A stretch of DNA of 64,000 nucleotides from Pseudomonas sp. BGI-2 (GTDB lineage Bacteria > Pseudomonadota > Gammaproteobacteria > Pseudomonadales > Pseudomonadaceae): assembly GCF_004310295.1 (NCBI RefSeq), contig NZ_SISB01000024.1, positions 37,363 through 101,362 on the forward strand, in the 5' to 3' direction. A program made the translations under genes and the position numbers. Each line of letters begins with the position of its first letter. Positions within the stretch are counted from its first letter, which is position 1. This document shows positions 14,612-24,700 of this stretch, piece after piece. Under the pieces are notes generated by a model. The model was not told the DNA's origin and did not search any database. It saw nothing but the letters and a program-made list of their open reading frames with translations.

Positions 14612-15514
14612 TTACGACTTCAACGGCTCAACCTTCCTCGTTAACAACTCCACAAACGCCTTGGCCATCGGCGACTTCTGGTCCTTGCGCTGCACCAGCC
14701 ACACCGCCGACACCGCTTCCGGATCGAGCAGCGGTCGATACACCACGCCGTCAATGCGCATCCGCTGATAGGACGCCGGCAGCACCGACACGCCCAAGCC
14801 CGCCGCCACCAACCCGATAATGGTCATTGCCTCGCCCGCCTCTTGTGCAAAGTGCGGGCTGAAGCCGGCATCACGGGCGAGGCTGAGCAACTGTGCGTAC
14901 AGACCACTGCCATAACTGCGCGGGAAAAACACGAACGGTTCGAGGGCCAATGCCGACAGGAACAATCCTTCTTCACTGTCGTTCACCAGCGGATGTTTGG
15001 AGCTGAGCACCGCCACCAGCGGCTCTCGCATCAGTTCCACGACACTGAGGGAATCCGGCAACCCGAGCGGTCGCATGATGCCGACCTCGATCGACTCATC
15101 CACCAGCGCTTCGGCCACTTGGGTGCTGCTCATCTCCCGCAAATTCAAATGCACCGCCGGGAAGCGCTGGCGGAACGAGAAAATCGCCTGGGGAATGGTC
15201 GAGTTGAAGGGCGCCGATGAGGTGAAGCCGATCTTCAGCTCGCCTAACTCACCCAGCTGCGCACGCCGGGCTACATCCGCCGCTTTGTCGACCTGCGCCA
15301 GCACCAGCCGCGCCTCTTCCAGAAACAGCCGACCGGCTTCGCTGAGCTCGACCCGACGATTGGTGCGCTCGAACAGCCGGGCGCCTACCTCGTGCTCCAG
15401 CGCCTGAATCTGCTGGCTCAGCGGCGGTTGCGAGATGCCCAGTACCTGAGCGGCACGGCCGAAGTGCAGTTCTTCGGCGACGGCGATGAAGTAGCGCAGG
15501 TGACGCAATTCCAT
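14612..15514 (-). CDS. LysR-family regulator (YnfL-like)
   Basis: 300 residues. N-terminal winged helix-turn-helix MELRHLRYFIAVAEELHFGRAAQVLGISQPPLSQQI; the remainder is the periplasmic-binding-like effector domain. It diverges from a YnfM-like MFS gene 73 nt away, the same arrangement as ynfL/ynfM in E. coli, so it probably controls that transporter. The inducer is unknown. Confidence 0.85.
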   Translation of the reverse strand: MELRHLRYFIAVAEELHFGRAAQVLGISQPPLSQQIQALEHEVGARLFERTNRRVELSEAGRLFLEEARLVLAQVDKAADVARRAQLGELGELKIGFTSSAPFNSTIPQAIFSFRQRFPAVHLNLREMSSTQVAEALVDESIEVGIMRPLGLPDSLSVVELMREPLVAVLSSKHPLVNDSEEGLFLSALALEPFVFFPRSYGSGLYAQLLSLARDAGFSPHFAQEAGEAMTIIGLVAAGLGVSVLPASYQRMRIDGVVYRPLLDPEAVSAVWLVQRKDQKSPMAKAFVELLTRKVEPLKS

Positions 15515-15525
15515 GAAAACTCCAT

Positions 15526-15541
15526 TAGGTCGTTAAACCTA
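15526..15541. promoter_or_regulatory. TAGGT-N6-ACCTA palindrome, candidate LysR site
   Basis: Perfect 5-bp inverted arms in the 73-nt divergent region between the LysR and MFS genes, close to the LysR start. It fits the general LysR T-N11-A style loosely. Inference. Confidence 0.35.
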
Positions 15542-15587
15542 TCAAACAGGTCGAACAATATATTGGATTGAATCATTAGGCAGCTAT

Positions 15588-16910
15588 ATGCTTTTTTCAT
15601 TGCCTGACCGGCTGCGCCCTCCGAGGTCCGAAGTGAAAACTGCTGTCGCCCCCCTTGCCCATGAAGTTTCGCCCGCAGCGGTGGACGATGTTGTCGCCGA
15701 ATTGAAAGAGATCTACATCGAAAAAGGCACGCCGATGTTCATGCGCACGGTATTGGCGCTGTTCTCCGGCGGCTTCGCTACCTTCGCTCTGCTTTACTGT
15801 GTGCAACCGATGATGCCGCTGTTGTCCCACGAATACTCGATCAACGCGGCGCAGAGCAGCCTGATCCTGTCGGTGGCCACCGGGATGCTCGCCATCGGTC
15901 TGCTGATCACTGGCCCGATTTCTGATCGCGTCGGACGAAAGCCAGTGATGGTGACCGCGTTGTTCGCGGCGGCCTTGTGCACCATGGCCAGCGCGATGAT
16001 GCCTAGCTGGGAAGGCGTATTGATCATGCGGGCGCTGATAGGATTATCGTTGAGCGGTCTGGCAGCGGTCGCCATGACGTACCTGAGCGAAGAGATCCAC
16101 CCGCAGCACATCGGTCTGGCAATGGGTTTGTACATCGGTGGTAACGCGATTGGCGGGATGAGTGGCCGCTTGATCACGGGCGTATTGATCGACTTCGTCA
16201 GCTGGCACACCGCGATGCTGGTGATTGGCGGTCTGGCGCTGATCGCGGCAACGGTGTTCTGGAAAATACTCCCCGAGTCCCGCAACTTCCGCGTCCGTTC
16301 ATTGCACCCGCGCAGCTTGATTGATGGCTTCACCCTGCACTTTCGCGACGCCGGCTTGCCGCTGCTGTTTGTCGAAGCGTTCGTGCTGATGGGCGCGTTC
16401 GTCACGCTGTTCAACTACATCGGCTATCGCTTGCTGGCCGATCCTTACCACATGGACCAGGCCTTCGTCGGGCTGCTCTCGGTGGTGTACCTGTCGGGTA
16501 TCTACAGCTCAGCGAAAATCGGCGCCCTGGCCGACCAACTCGGCCGTCGCAAAGTGCTGTGGGCGACCATCGTCCTGATGATCGCCGGCCTCGCCCTGAC
16601 CATGTTCACGCCGCTGCCGGTGGTGATCATTGGCATGTTGATCTTTACCTTCGGCTTCTTCGGCGCGCACTCCGTGGCCAGCAGCTGGATCGGCCGTCGT
16701 GCGATCAAGGCCAAGGGGCAGGCGTCGTCGCTTTATCTGTGCAGCTACTACGCCGGGTCGAGCATTGCCGGCACTGCCGGGGGGGTGTTCTGGCACCTCG
16801 GCGGTTGGAACGGGATTGGACTGTTCATTGGCGGGTTGCTGGTGATTGCGTTGCTGGTTGCGCTGAAGCTGGCGAAGTTGCCGCCGCTGCCGGGCACCGC
16901 ACAGGTTTAG
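15588..16910 (+). CDS. ynfM: MFS transporter, YnfM-like
   Basis: 440 residues, twelve transmembrane segments after a ~50-residue polar N terminus. Strong resemblance to E. coli YnfM: FATFALLYCVQPMMPLLS, GPISDRVGRKPVMVTAL, MRALIGLSLSGLAAVAMTYLSEEIHP, FFGAHSVASSWIG. An alternative start is GTG 15633, which has GAGGT 5 nt upstream. Drug/metabolite efflux is the family role; the substrate is unknown. Divergent from its likely LysR regulator. Confidence 0.85.
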   Translation: MLFSLPDRLRPPRSEVKTAVAPLAHEVSPAAVDDVVAELKEIYIEKGTPMFMRTVLALFSGGFATFALLYCVQPMMPLLSHEYSINAAQSSLILSVATGMLAIGLLITGPISDRVGRKPVMVTALFAAALCTMASAMMPSWEGVLIMRALIGLSLSGLAAVAMTYLSEEIHPQHIGLAMGLYIGGNAIGGMSGRLITGVLIDFVSWHTAMLVIGGLALIAATVFWKILPESRNFRVRSLHPRSLIDGFTLHFRDAGLPLLFVEAFVLMGAFVTLFNYIGYRLLADPYHMDQAFVGLLSVVYLSGIYSSAKIGALADQLGRRKVLWATIVLMIAGLALTMFTPLPVVIIGMLIFTFGFFGAHSVASSWIGRRAIKAKGQASSLYLCSYYAGSSIAGTAGGVFWHLGGWNGIGLFIGGLLVIALLVALKLAKLPPLPGTAQV

Positions 16911-16988
16911 CCACAACTGCGCCCTAGCGGTAATCGCGAGCCAAGGTACACTGACGGCATTCGTCAGTCTTGGTAAAGGGAAGCCAGA

Positions 16989-18260
16989 ATGCGCCTGGAC
17001 CGTCTCCACATTCAGAATTTTCGTTGCTACGGAGATGCCACTTTCGACTTTCAGCCGGGTTTCAATCTGGTGGTGGGGGTCAATGGGAGTGGGAAGACTT
17101 CGTTGTTGCAGGCGGTGGCGGTTTCATTCATCGAATTCGGCAATGCAATGAAGCCCAGCGAAACCTCCCTAACAAATGAAGATATACGTTTTGTCATAGA
17201 TCGTTTTGATGGCCGAAGTCGTTACGAGCGCAAATTTCCATTACTTGTGCACGGCATGGGCAACGTGTTCGAAGCAACAGAATGGGTTATGACACGTGAT
17301 GGGGAAGACCTACCACATCTGGTCGATACCGTTTTTGACTGTGAAATAGACAAAGTAATTAAAAGAATCAACTTGGCCATTCAAGTCGATTTACCCGTAC
17401 TCGCCTTCTACCGGGCCGATCGTCGCTGGCAAGGTGCGGGGGTATCTGCTGAGTTCGCTGCACAACATCGAGTATCGCGTTTCGACGGATACATAAACTG
17501 GTTCGACGCCGTCGCAGATCTTCGCGCCTTCGAAAGCTGGTTGATTGGTAAAACGCTTGAACGGATGCAAAATCTGCTTGATGCCAAACCTGTCTCGTTA
17601 GATTTCGACGACGAACTCGCATGGGTCAATGGTGCTATCGAATGTGCCGTACCCAAAGCACGAAACCTACGCTACGACCTAAGACTACAAAGCCTGTTGA
17701 TCGATATCGACGACCAAAAAACCATTCCCTTCAACGAACTCAGCGATGGCCAACGCGGCATGGTCGCCCTCTTCGCCGATATAGCCCGACGCATGTGCAT
17801 CCTCAACCCGCATATGGGCAAGGACGTTCTGAAAAACACCTCAGGCGTGGTCATCATCGACGAACTGGATATCCACCTTCACCCCGCTTGGCAGCGCAGC
17901 ATCGTTCCGGCATTGAAACAAGCATTCCCCAAAGTCCAATTCATCGCCGCCAGCCATTCCCCTCAAATTATTGGCAGCTTGAAACCTGAAGAGGTCATCG
18001 TGCTTCGCAACGGTGATCCCTCCCACCCACGAGTCACCTATGGCCTGGATTCCAGCAGCGTGCTCGAAGAAGTCATGGGGGTTAATCAACGCGAACCAGA
18101 AATTGAAGAGCTGCTTTCCGAGCTATTTTCGACGCTGGAGGACAACGACCTAAAAAAGGCGAAATCACAACTTGAGGCACTGAAGAAGAAAGCCCCCGAT
18201 CTGCCAGAGTTTGCAGGCGCAGAAGCTCTGATCAGGCGCAAGGAGATTCTCGGCAAATGA
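16989..18260 (+). CDS. AAA ATPase of a Septu-like defence pair (PtuA-like)
   Basis: 423 residues, SMC/OLD-type ATPase. Walker A GVNGSGKTS at about residues 30-38, ABC-like signature LSDGQRG near residue 250, Walker B VVIIDELDIHLHP near residue 295, then the H-loop ASHSPQIIG. The adjacent gene, overlapping by 4 nt, encodes an HNH protein; ATPase + HNH is the PtuA/PtuB layout of Septu phage defence. No reverse transcriptase lies nearby, so it is not a retron. Composition is less G+C-rich than the hemE side. PtuA proteins vary in length; this is a shorter form. Confidence 0.75.
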   Translation: MRLDRLHIQNFRCYGDATFDFQPGFNLVVGVNGSGKTSLLQAVAVSFIEFGNAMKPSETSLTNEDIRFVIDRFDGRSRYERKFPLLVHGMGNVFEATEWVMTRDGEDLPHLVDTVFDCEIDKVIKRINLAIQVDLPVLAFYRADRRWQGAGVSAEFAAQHRVSRFDGYINWFDAVADLRAFESWLIGKTLERMQNLLDAKPVSLDFDDELAWVNGAIECAVPKARNLRYDLRLQSLLIDIDDQKTIPFNELSDGQRGMVALFADIARRMCILNPHMGKDVLKNTSGVVIIDELDIHLHPAWQRSIVPALKQAFPKVQFIAASHSPQIIGSLKPEEVIVLRNGDPSHPRVTYGLDSSSVLEEVMGVNQREPEIEELLSELFSTLEDNDLKKAKSQLEALKKKAPDLPEFAGAEALIRRKEILGK

Positions 18261-18901
18261 AGCGAGTGCTCAAAGGAACTGAACCCGCTTCATTTACAGA
18301 CTGGAAAAACTCGGCGAACGACGAGTGGAGTCCTACTTACCCGACGCTACAAAACCCGCAAAAGCGAGATTTGCATAACGCTTTGCTTCAGGAGCAAGGC
18401 TTCTTCTGCTGTTATTGCGGCCGGGAAGTAGATGCCTCTACCAGCCACATCGAGCATTTCAGACCTCAAGAGCACTTCGAAGAACTGGCGTTGGAGTTCC
18501 ACAACCTTCACGCCTCTTGCCTGCGAGAAACCAAGCCTGGCAATCCGCTGCACTGCGGCCATCACAAAGGCAACTGGTTCGACGAAAACCAACACATCTC
18601 TCCCATCGAAGAGAATTGTGAACTGCGCTTCCGGTATTTGCGCACAGGCGAAATCCAGCCGAAAGACTCTGAAGACCTTCCTGCTACCAAGATGATCGAG
18701 GTGTTGGCGCTAGACATCGCCTACCTCAAGAATCGACGTGAAGACACGATCTGCCGGTTGTTCGATGAGGAGTTCCTCACGCAGGCCAGCAATGAGGAAC
18801 TCGACCGACTCGTGACGGCCATCAGGACAACCGCCATCTCCGATCAAAAACCCTTCGACCACATCATTGCTCGCTACGGCGAACAACTCCTCACTCGCTA
18901 A
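18257..18901 (+). CDS. HNH endonuclease of a Septu-like defence pair (PtuB-like, TIGR02646 family)
   Basis: 214 residues. A zinc-finger HNH core at residues 50-115: FCCYCGREVDASTSHIEHFRPQ, then LHASCLRETKPGNPLHCGHHKGNWF. This matches the HNH proteins paired with AAA ATPases in Septu and some retrons. Start ATG overlaps the ATPase stop, so both subunits are made together. Predicted role: nuclease effector unleashed on phage infection. Terminated at 18915-18945. Confidence 0.78.
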   Translation: MKRVLKGTEPASFTDWKNSANDEWSPTYPTLQNPQKRDLHNALLQEQGFFCCYCGREVDASTSHIEHFRPQEHFEELALEFHNLHASCLRETKPGNPLHCGHHKGNWFDENQHISPIEENCELRFRYLRTGEIQPKDSEDLPATKMIEVLALDIAYLKNRREDTICRLFDEEFLTQASNEELDRLVTAIRTTAISDQKPFDHIIARYGEQLLTR

Positions 18902-18914
18902 ACCCATCGCAAAC

Positions 18915-18945
18915 AAAAACGCCCAGCATTAGCCGGGCGTTTTTT
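18915..18945. terminator. Bidirectional terminator between ptuB-like gene and hemE
   Basis: AAAAACGCCC ... GGGCGTTTTTT stem with ATTA loop; it has A and T runs on both sides and so serves the two converging genes. Confidence 0.9.
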
Positions 18946-18957
18946 ATTGGGCGACGA

Positions 18958-20025
18958 TCACTCGTGATACTGCGCCGACAGCTCATGCACCGCACGCAGG
19001 AACGCGCCTGCATGTTCCGGATCAACTTCCGGCGTGATGCCATGGCCGAGGTTGAACACGTGGCCGCTGCCCTTGCCGTAGCTGGCGAGAATCCGGCCGA
19101 CTTCGGTGCGAATGGCTTCTGGCTTGGCGTAGAGCACGGTCGGGTCCATGTTGCCTTGCAGGGCGACTTTGCTGCCGACGCGGTCACGGGCGCTGCCGAT
19201 GTCGCAGGTCCAGTCCAGGCCGAGGGCATCGGCACCGGCGTCGGCGATGCTTTCCAGCCACAGGCCGCCGTTCTTGGTGAACAGGATGACCGGCACTTTG
19301 CGGCCTTCGTGCTCGCGGATCAGGCCACTGACGATTTTTTTCATGTAGGCCAGGGAGAATTCCTGGTACGCCGCCGCCGAAAGGCTGCCGCCCCAGCTGT
19401 CGAAGATCTGCACCGCTTGCGCCCCGGCCATGATCTGGCCATTGAGGTAGCTGGTGACCGTCTGCGCGAGCTTGTCCAGGAGCAGGTGCAAGGCTTGCGG
19501 GTTGTCGTAGAGCATGGTTTTGGTCTTGCGGTAGTCTTTCGACGAGCCGCCTTCGACCATGTAGGTGGCCAGGGTCCATGGGCTGCCGGCGAAGCCGATC
19601 AGCGGCACACGGCCGTTCAGTTCGCGGCGGATGGTGCTGACCGCGTCCATGACGTAGCCGAGGTCTTTGTGCGGATCAGGAATCGGCAGGGCTTCGATGT
19701 CGGCCAGGGTGCTGACGACTTTCTTGAAGCGCGGACCTTCACCGGTTTCGAAGTACAGGCCTTGGCCCATCGCATCGGGGATGGTCAGGATGTCGGAAAA
19801 CAGGATCGCCGCGTCCAGTTGTGGATAGCGGTCGAGCGGCTGCATCGTGACTTCGCAAGCGAACTCCGGGTTCATGCACAGGCTCATGAAGTCGCCGGCC
19901 TTGGCACGGCTGGCGCGGTATTCCGGCAGGTAGCGACCGGCCTGACGCATCATCCAGACAGGCGTGACGTCTACGGGTTGCTTGAGCAGGGCGCGAAGGA
20001 AACGGTCGTTCTTCAGGGCAGTCAT
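18958..20025 (-). CDS. hemE: Uroporphyrinogen decarboxylase
   Basis: 355 residues, standard length. Family signatures: TPVWMMRQAGRYLPEYR near residue 21, FSDILTIPDAMG, GFAGSPWTLATYM and the C-terminal GHGITPEVDP. It decarboxylates the four acetate side chains of uroporphyrinogen III to give coproporphyrinogen III in heme synthesis. It stands downstream of gltBD, separated by a terminator and a REP. Confidence 0.97.
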   Translation of the reverse strand: MTALKNDRFLRALLKQPVDVTPVWMMRQAGRYLPEYRASRAKAGDFMSLCMNPEFACEVTMQPLDRYPQLDAAILFSDILTIPDAMGQGLYFETGEGPRFKKVVSTLADIEALPIPDPHKDLGYVMDAVSTIRRELNGRVPLIGFAGSPWTLATYMVEGGSSKDYRKTKTMLYDNPQALHLLLDKLAQTVTSYLNGQIMAGAQAVQIFDSWGGSLSAAAYQEFSLAYMKKIVSGLIREHEGRKVPVILFTKNGGLWLESIADAGADALGLDWTCDIGSARDRVGSKVALQGNMDPTVLYAKPEAIRTEVGRILASYGKGSGHVFNLGHGITPEVDPEHAGAFLRAVHELSAQYHE

Positions 20026-20072
20026 GTCGGCATCCGGAAAAAAAGTGCGGGCATTTTCTCAGAGCGCGACGC

Positions 20073-20100
20073 AAAAGGCACGGCAAGAGCCGTGCCTTTT
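20073..20100. terminator. Terminator upstream of hemE (end of gltD transcript)
   Basis: Perfect 11-bp stem AAAAGGCACGG / CCGTGCCTTTT with loop CAAGAG. Symmetric, but by position it ends the leftward gltBD mRNA. Confidence 0.85.
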
Positions 20101-20162
20101 GTCTATCGGGTCAATTTGTCGCGGGGTTCATCGGCTAGATTTGCGCTGATGCGACGGGCCTC

Positions 20163-20228
20163 TTCGCGGGCAAGCCTCGCTCCTACAGGGTTTACGCGAT
20201 CCCTGTAGGAGCGAGGCTTGCCCGCGAA
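20163..20228. repeat. REP doublet (REPIN), GCGGGCAAGCCTCGCTCCTAC type
   Basis: Two REP units in inverted orientation with 28-bp perfect arms (20163-20190, 20201-20228) and a 10-nt loop. Confidence 0.92.
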
Positions 20229-20252
20229 TGGAGCGACGCCGATCTAGCAGAT

Positions 20253-21671
20253 TTACACGCCCAGGTAATCCAGGATCCCTTCAGCCGCATTACGGCCTTC
20301 GAAGATCGCCGTTACCACCAGATCGGAACCGCGAACCATATCGCCACCGGCGAAGATTTTCGGGTTGCTGGTCTGGTGCTTGTACTGGCCTTGTTCCGGG
20401 GCTACAACGCGGCCCTGGCTGTCGGTCTGGATGCTGTGCTGTTCGAACCACGACGCCGGGCTCGGGCGGAAACCGAACGCGATGACCACGGCGTCGGCCG
20501 GGATGATCTCTTCAGAACCCGGGATCGGCTCGGGGCTGCGGCGGCCACGGGCGTCCGGTTCGCCGAGACGAGTTTCGACCACCTTCACGCCTTCGACCTT
20601 GTCTTCACCAACAATGGCAATCGGCTGGCGGTTGTAGAGGAATTTCACGCCTTCTTCCTTGGCGTTTTTCACCTCTTTGCGCGAGCCCGGCATGTTCGCT
20701 TCGTCACGACGATAGGCGCAGGTCACCGACTTGGCGCCCTGGCGAATCGACGTACGGTTGCAGTCCATCGCCGTGTCGCCGCCGCCCAGCACCACAACCT
20801 TCTTGCCTTTCATGTCGACGAAATCTTCCGGCGACTTTTCAAAGCCCAGGTTGCGGTTGACGTTGGCGATCAGGAAGTCGAGCGCGTCATGCACGCCCGG
20901 CAGGTCCTCACCGGCAAAGCCGCCCTTCATGTAGGTGTAGGTGCCCATGCCCATGAACACGGCATCGTATTCTTCGAGCAGTTGCTCGACGGTCACGTCC
21001 TTACCCACTTCGGTGTTCAGGCGGAACTCGATGCCCATGCCGGTGAAGACTTCGCGGCGATTGCTCAGCACGGTCTTTTCCAGCTTGAACTCCGGGATGC
21101 CGAAGGTCAGCAGACCGCCAATTTCCGGGTTCTTGTCGAACACCACCGGGGTCACGCCACCGCGAACCAACACGTCGGCACAACCCAGGCCCGCCGGGCC
21201 TGCACCGATGATCGCGACACGCTTGCCGGTCGGCTTGACCTTGGACATGTCCGGGCGCCAGCCCATGGCGAATGCGGTGTCGGTGATGTACTTCTCGACC
21301 GAACCGATGGTCACCGCGCCGAAGCCGTCGTTGAGGGTGCAAGCGCCCTCGCACAGACGATCCTGCGGGCACACCCGGCCGCACACTTCCGGCAGGGTGT
21401 TGGTTTGGTGCGACAACTCGGCGGCCTGAAGGATGTTGCCCTCGGCTACCAGCTTGAGCCAATTCGGAATGAAGTTGTGCACCGGGCACTTCCATTCGCA
21501 ATACGGGTTACCGCAACCCAGGCAGCGGTGGGCCTGATCGGCCGAATGCTGGGGTTTGAAGGGTTCGTAGATCTCCACGAACTCTTTCTTGCGTTGACGC
21601 AACAGTTTCTTCTTCGGATCTTTGCGCCCGACATCGATGAACTGGAAGTCGTTATTCAGACGTTCAGCCAT
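20253..21671 (-). CDS. gltD: Glutamate synthase (NADPH) small chain
   Basis: 472 residues. N-terminal Fe-S cysteines (AHRCLGCGNPYCEWKCP, CGRVCPQDRLCEGAC), FAD-binding GAGPAGLGCADVL and NAD(P)-binding GGGDTAMDC motifs. It feeds NADPH electrons to GltB for glutamate synthesis from glutamine and 2-oxoglutarate. It follows gltB with a 33-nt gap in the same operon. Confidence 0.97.
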   Translation of the reverse strand: MAERLNNDFQFIDVGRKDPKKKLLRQRKKEFVEIYEPFKPQHSADQAHRCLGCGNPYCEWKCPVHNFIPNWLKLVAEGNILQAAELSHQTNTLPEVCGRVCPQDRLCEGACTLNDGFGAVTIGSVEKYITDTAFAMGWRPDMSKVKPTGKRVAIIGAGPAGLGCADVLVRGGVTPVVFDKNPEIGGLLTFGIPEFKLEKTVLSNRREVFTGMGIEFRLNTEVGKDVTVEQLLEEYDAVFMGMGTYTYMKGGFAGEDLPGVHDALDFLIANVNRNLGFEKSPEDFVDMKGKKVVVLGGGDTAMDCNRTSIRQGAKSVTCAYRRDEANMPGSRKEVKNAKEEGVKFLYNRQPIAIVGEDKVEGVKVVETRLGEPDARGRRSPEPIPGSEEIIPADAVVIAFGFRPSPASWFEQHSIQTDSQGRVVAPEQGQYKHQTSNPKIFAGGDMVRGSDLVVTAIFEGRNAAEGILDYLGV

Positions 21672-21704
21672 TGTTAAAACCTCATCAAACTCTTCAGGCG
21701 CATA

Positions 21705-24700
21705 TCACTGCGGGTTGGCACGGGTGCTGGAAAGCAACGATTTCAGGTTGGCAGCCTTGGGCTTGACCAGCCAGAAACGACGCAGATAGTCGTCGAGGTT
21801 TTCAGCGAGGTTACGGCCCCACTCGCTGTCGGTTTCCGCGACGTATTCGTTCAGCACGCGTTGCAGGTGGCTGCGATAGGCTTCCATCGCCTCACCGCTG
21901 ATCCGCTGGATTTCCACCAGTTCGTGGTTGACCCGGTCAACGAAAGTGTTGTCCTGGTCGAGCACGTAGGCGAAACCGCCGGTCATGCCTGAGCCGAAGT
22001 TGTAACCGGTCTTGCCCAGGACGCAGACGAAACCACCGGTCATGTACTCGCAGCAGTGATCGCCAGTGCCTTCCACCACGGTGTGAGCACCGGAGTTACG
22101 CACCGCAAAACGCTCGCCCGCGGTCCCGGCGGCGAACAGCTTGCCGCCGGTGGCGCCGTACAGGCAGGTGTTGCCGATGATGGCACTGTCCTGAGTCTTG
22201 TAGACGCTGCCCTTCGGCGGAACGATGACCAGCTTGCCGCCGGTCATGCCCTTGCCGACGTAGTCGTTGGCGTCGCCTTCCAGGTACATGTGCAGGCCAC
22301 CAGCGTTCCACACGCCGAAGCTCTGACCGGCCGTCCCGTTGAAGCGGAAGGTGATCGGCGCATTCGCCATGCCTTGGTTGCCGTGTTTGCGAGCGATTTC
22401 ACCGGAGATGCGCGCGCCGATAGAGCGGTCGCAGTTGCAGATATCCAGGGCGAAATCAGCGCCGCTCATGTCGTTGATAGCCGAGGTGGCCATATTGACC
22501 ATTTTTTCGGCCAGCAGGCCTTTGTCGAACGGCGGGTTGCGCTCAACCTGGCAGAACTGAGGTTTGTCTGCCGGGATGTGATCGCTGCCGAGCAACGGGG
22601 TCAGGTCCAGGTGTTGCTGCTTGGCGGTCTGGCCTTCGAGGATGTCCAGCAGATCGGTACGACCGATCAGCTCTTCGAGGGAGCGCACGCCCAGTTTGGC
22701 CAGCCACTCACGGGTTTCTTCAGCGACGTAGGTGAAGAAATTCACCACCATGTCGACGGTCCCGATGTAGTGATCCTTGCGCAGCTTTTCGTTCTGAGTT
22801 GCGACGCCGGTGGCGCAGTTGTTCAGGTGGCAGATGCGCAGGTATTTGCAGCCCAGCGCGATCATTGGCGCGGTGCCGAAGCCGAAGCTTTCAGCGCCGA
22901 GGATCGCCGCCTTGATCACGTCGAGGCCGGTTTTCAGGCCGCCGTCGGTCTGCACCCGGACTTTGCCGCGCAGGTCGTTGCCGCGCAGGGTCTGGTGGGT
23001 TTCGGCCAGGCCGAGTTCCCACGGAGCGCCCGCGTATTTGATCGACGTCAGCGGCGATGCACCGGTGCCGCCGTCGTAGCCGGAGATGGTGATCAAGTCC
23101 GCATAGGCCTTGGCCACACCGGCAGCGATGGTGCCGACGCCTGCTTCTGCAACCAGCTTCACCGAGACCAGCGCCTTCGGGTTGACTTGTTTCAGGTCGA
23201 AAATCAGCTGCGACAAGTCTTCGATCGAGTAGATGTCGTGGTGCGGCGGCGGCGAAATTAGGGTCACGCCCGGCACTGCGTAACGCAGCTTGGCGATCAG
23301 ACCGTTGACCTTGCCGCCTGGCAGCTGACCACCTTCGCCGGGCTTGGCGCCCTGAGCGACTTTGATCTGCAGCACTTCAGCGTTGACCAGGTATTCCGGG
23401 GTCACACCGAAACGGCCAGTCGCAACCTGTTTGATTTTCGAGCTCTTGATGGTGCCGTAGCGCGCAGGGTCTTCGCCGCCTTCGCCGGAGTTGGAACGCG
23501 CACCGAGGCGGTTCATGGCTTCGGCCAAGGCTTCGTGAGCTTCCGGCGACAGTGCACCAAGGGAGATGCCCGCGGAGTCGAAGCGTTTGAGCACCGATTC
23601 CAGCGGTTCGATCTCGCTGATGTCCAGCGGCGTGTCCAGGGTTTTGACCTTGAACAGGTCGCGGATCATCGACACCGGACGGTTGTCGACCAGCGCCGTG
23701 TATTCCTTGAACTTGCTGTAGTCGCCTTGCTGCACAGCGGCTTGCAGGGTGTTGACCACGTCCGGGTTGTACGCGTGATATTCGCCACCGTGGACGAACT
23801 TCAGCAAACCGCCCTGCTGGATTGGCTTGCGCGGGCTCCAGGCTTCGGCAGCCAGGGCTTTCTGCTCGGCTTCGATGTCGACGAAACGCGCACCTTTGAT
23901 GCGGCTCGGTACGCCACGGAAGCTCAGCTCGCAGACTTCTTCAGACAGGCCGATGGCTTCGAACAACTGCGCACCGCGGTACGACGTGATGGTCGAGATG
24001 CCCATCTTCGACAGGATCTTCAGCAGGCCTTTGGTGATGCCTTTGCGGTAGTTCTTGAACACCTCGTAGAGGTCGCCCAGTACTTCACCGGTACGGATCA
24101 GGTCGCCCAGCACTTCGTAGGCCAGGAACGGATAGACCGCCGAGGCGCCGAAACCGATCAACACGGCGAAGTGGTGCGGATCGCGAGCCGTTGCGGTTTC
24201 CACGAGGATGTTGGAGTCGCAACGCAGGCCTTTTTCGGTCAGGCGGTGGTGGACCGCGCCGGTGGCGAGCGAAGCGTGGATCGGCAACTTGCCCGGGGCA
24301 ATATGACGGTCACTCAACACAACCTGGGTACGACCGGAGCGCACGGCTTCTTCAGCCTGATCGGCAACATTGCGGATCGCCGCTTCGAGGCCGACGCTTT
24401 CGTCGTAGTTGAGGTCGATGATCGCGCGCTCGAAGCCCGGACGATCGAGGTTCATCAGCGATCGCCACTTGGCCGGGGAAATGACCGGCGAGCTGAGGAT
24501 CACGCGCGAGGCATGTTCCGGCGACTCCTGGAAGATGTTGCGCTCGGCACCGAGGCAGATCTCCAGCGACATGACGATGGCTTCACGCAGCGGGTCGATC
24601 GGCGGGTTGGTGACCTGCGCGAACTGCTGGCGGAAATAGTCGTACGGCGTGCGCACACGCTGGGACAGCACGGCCATCGGCGTATCGTCGCCCATCGAGC

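Noticed and set aside
16989..18901. Retron defence system
   Set aside because: The ATPase + HNH pair also occurs in retrons, but no reverse transcriptase or msr/msd-like RNA is near.
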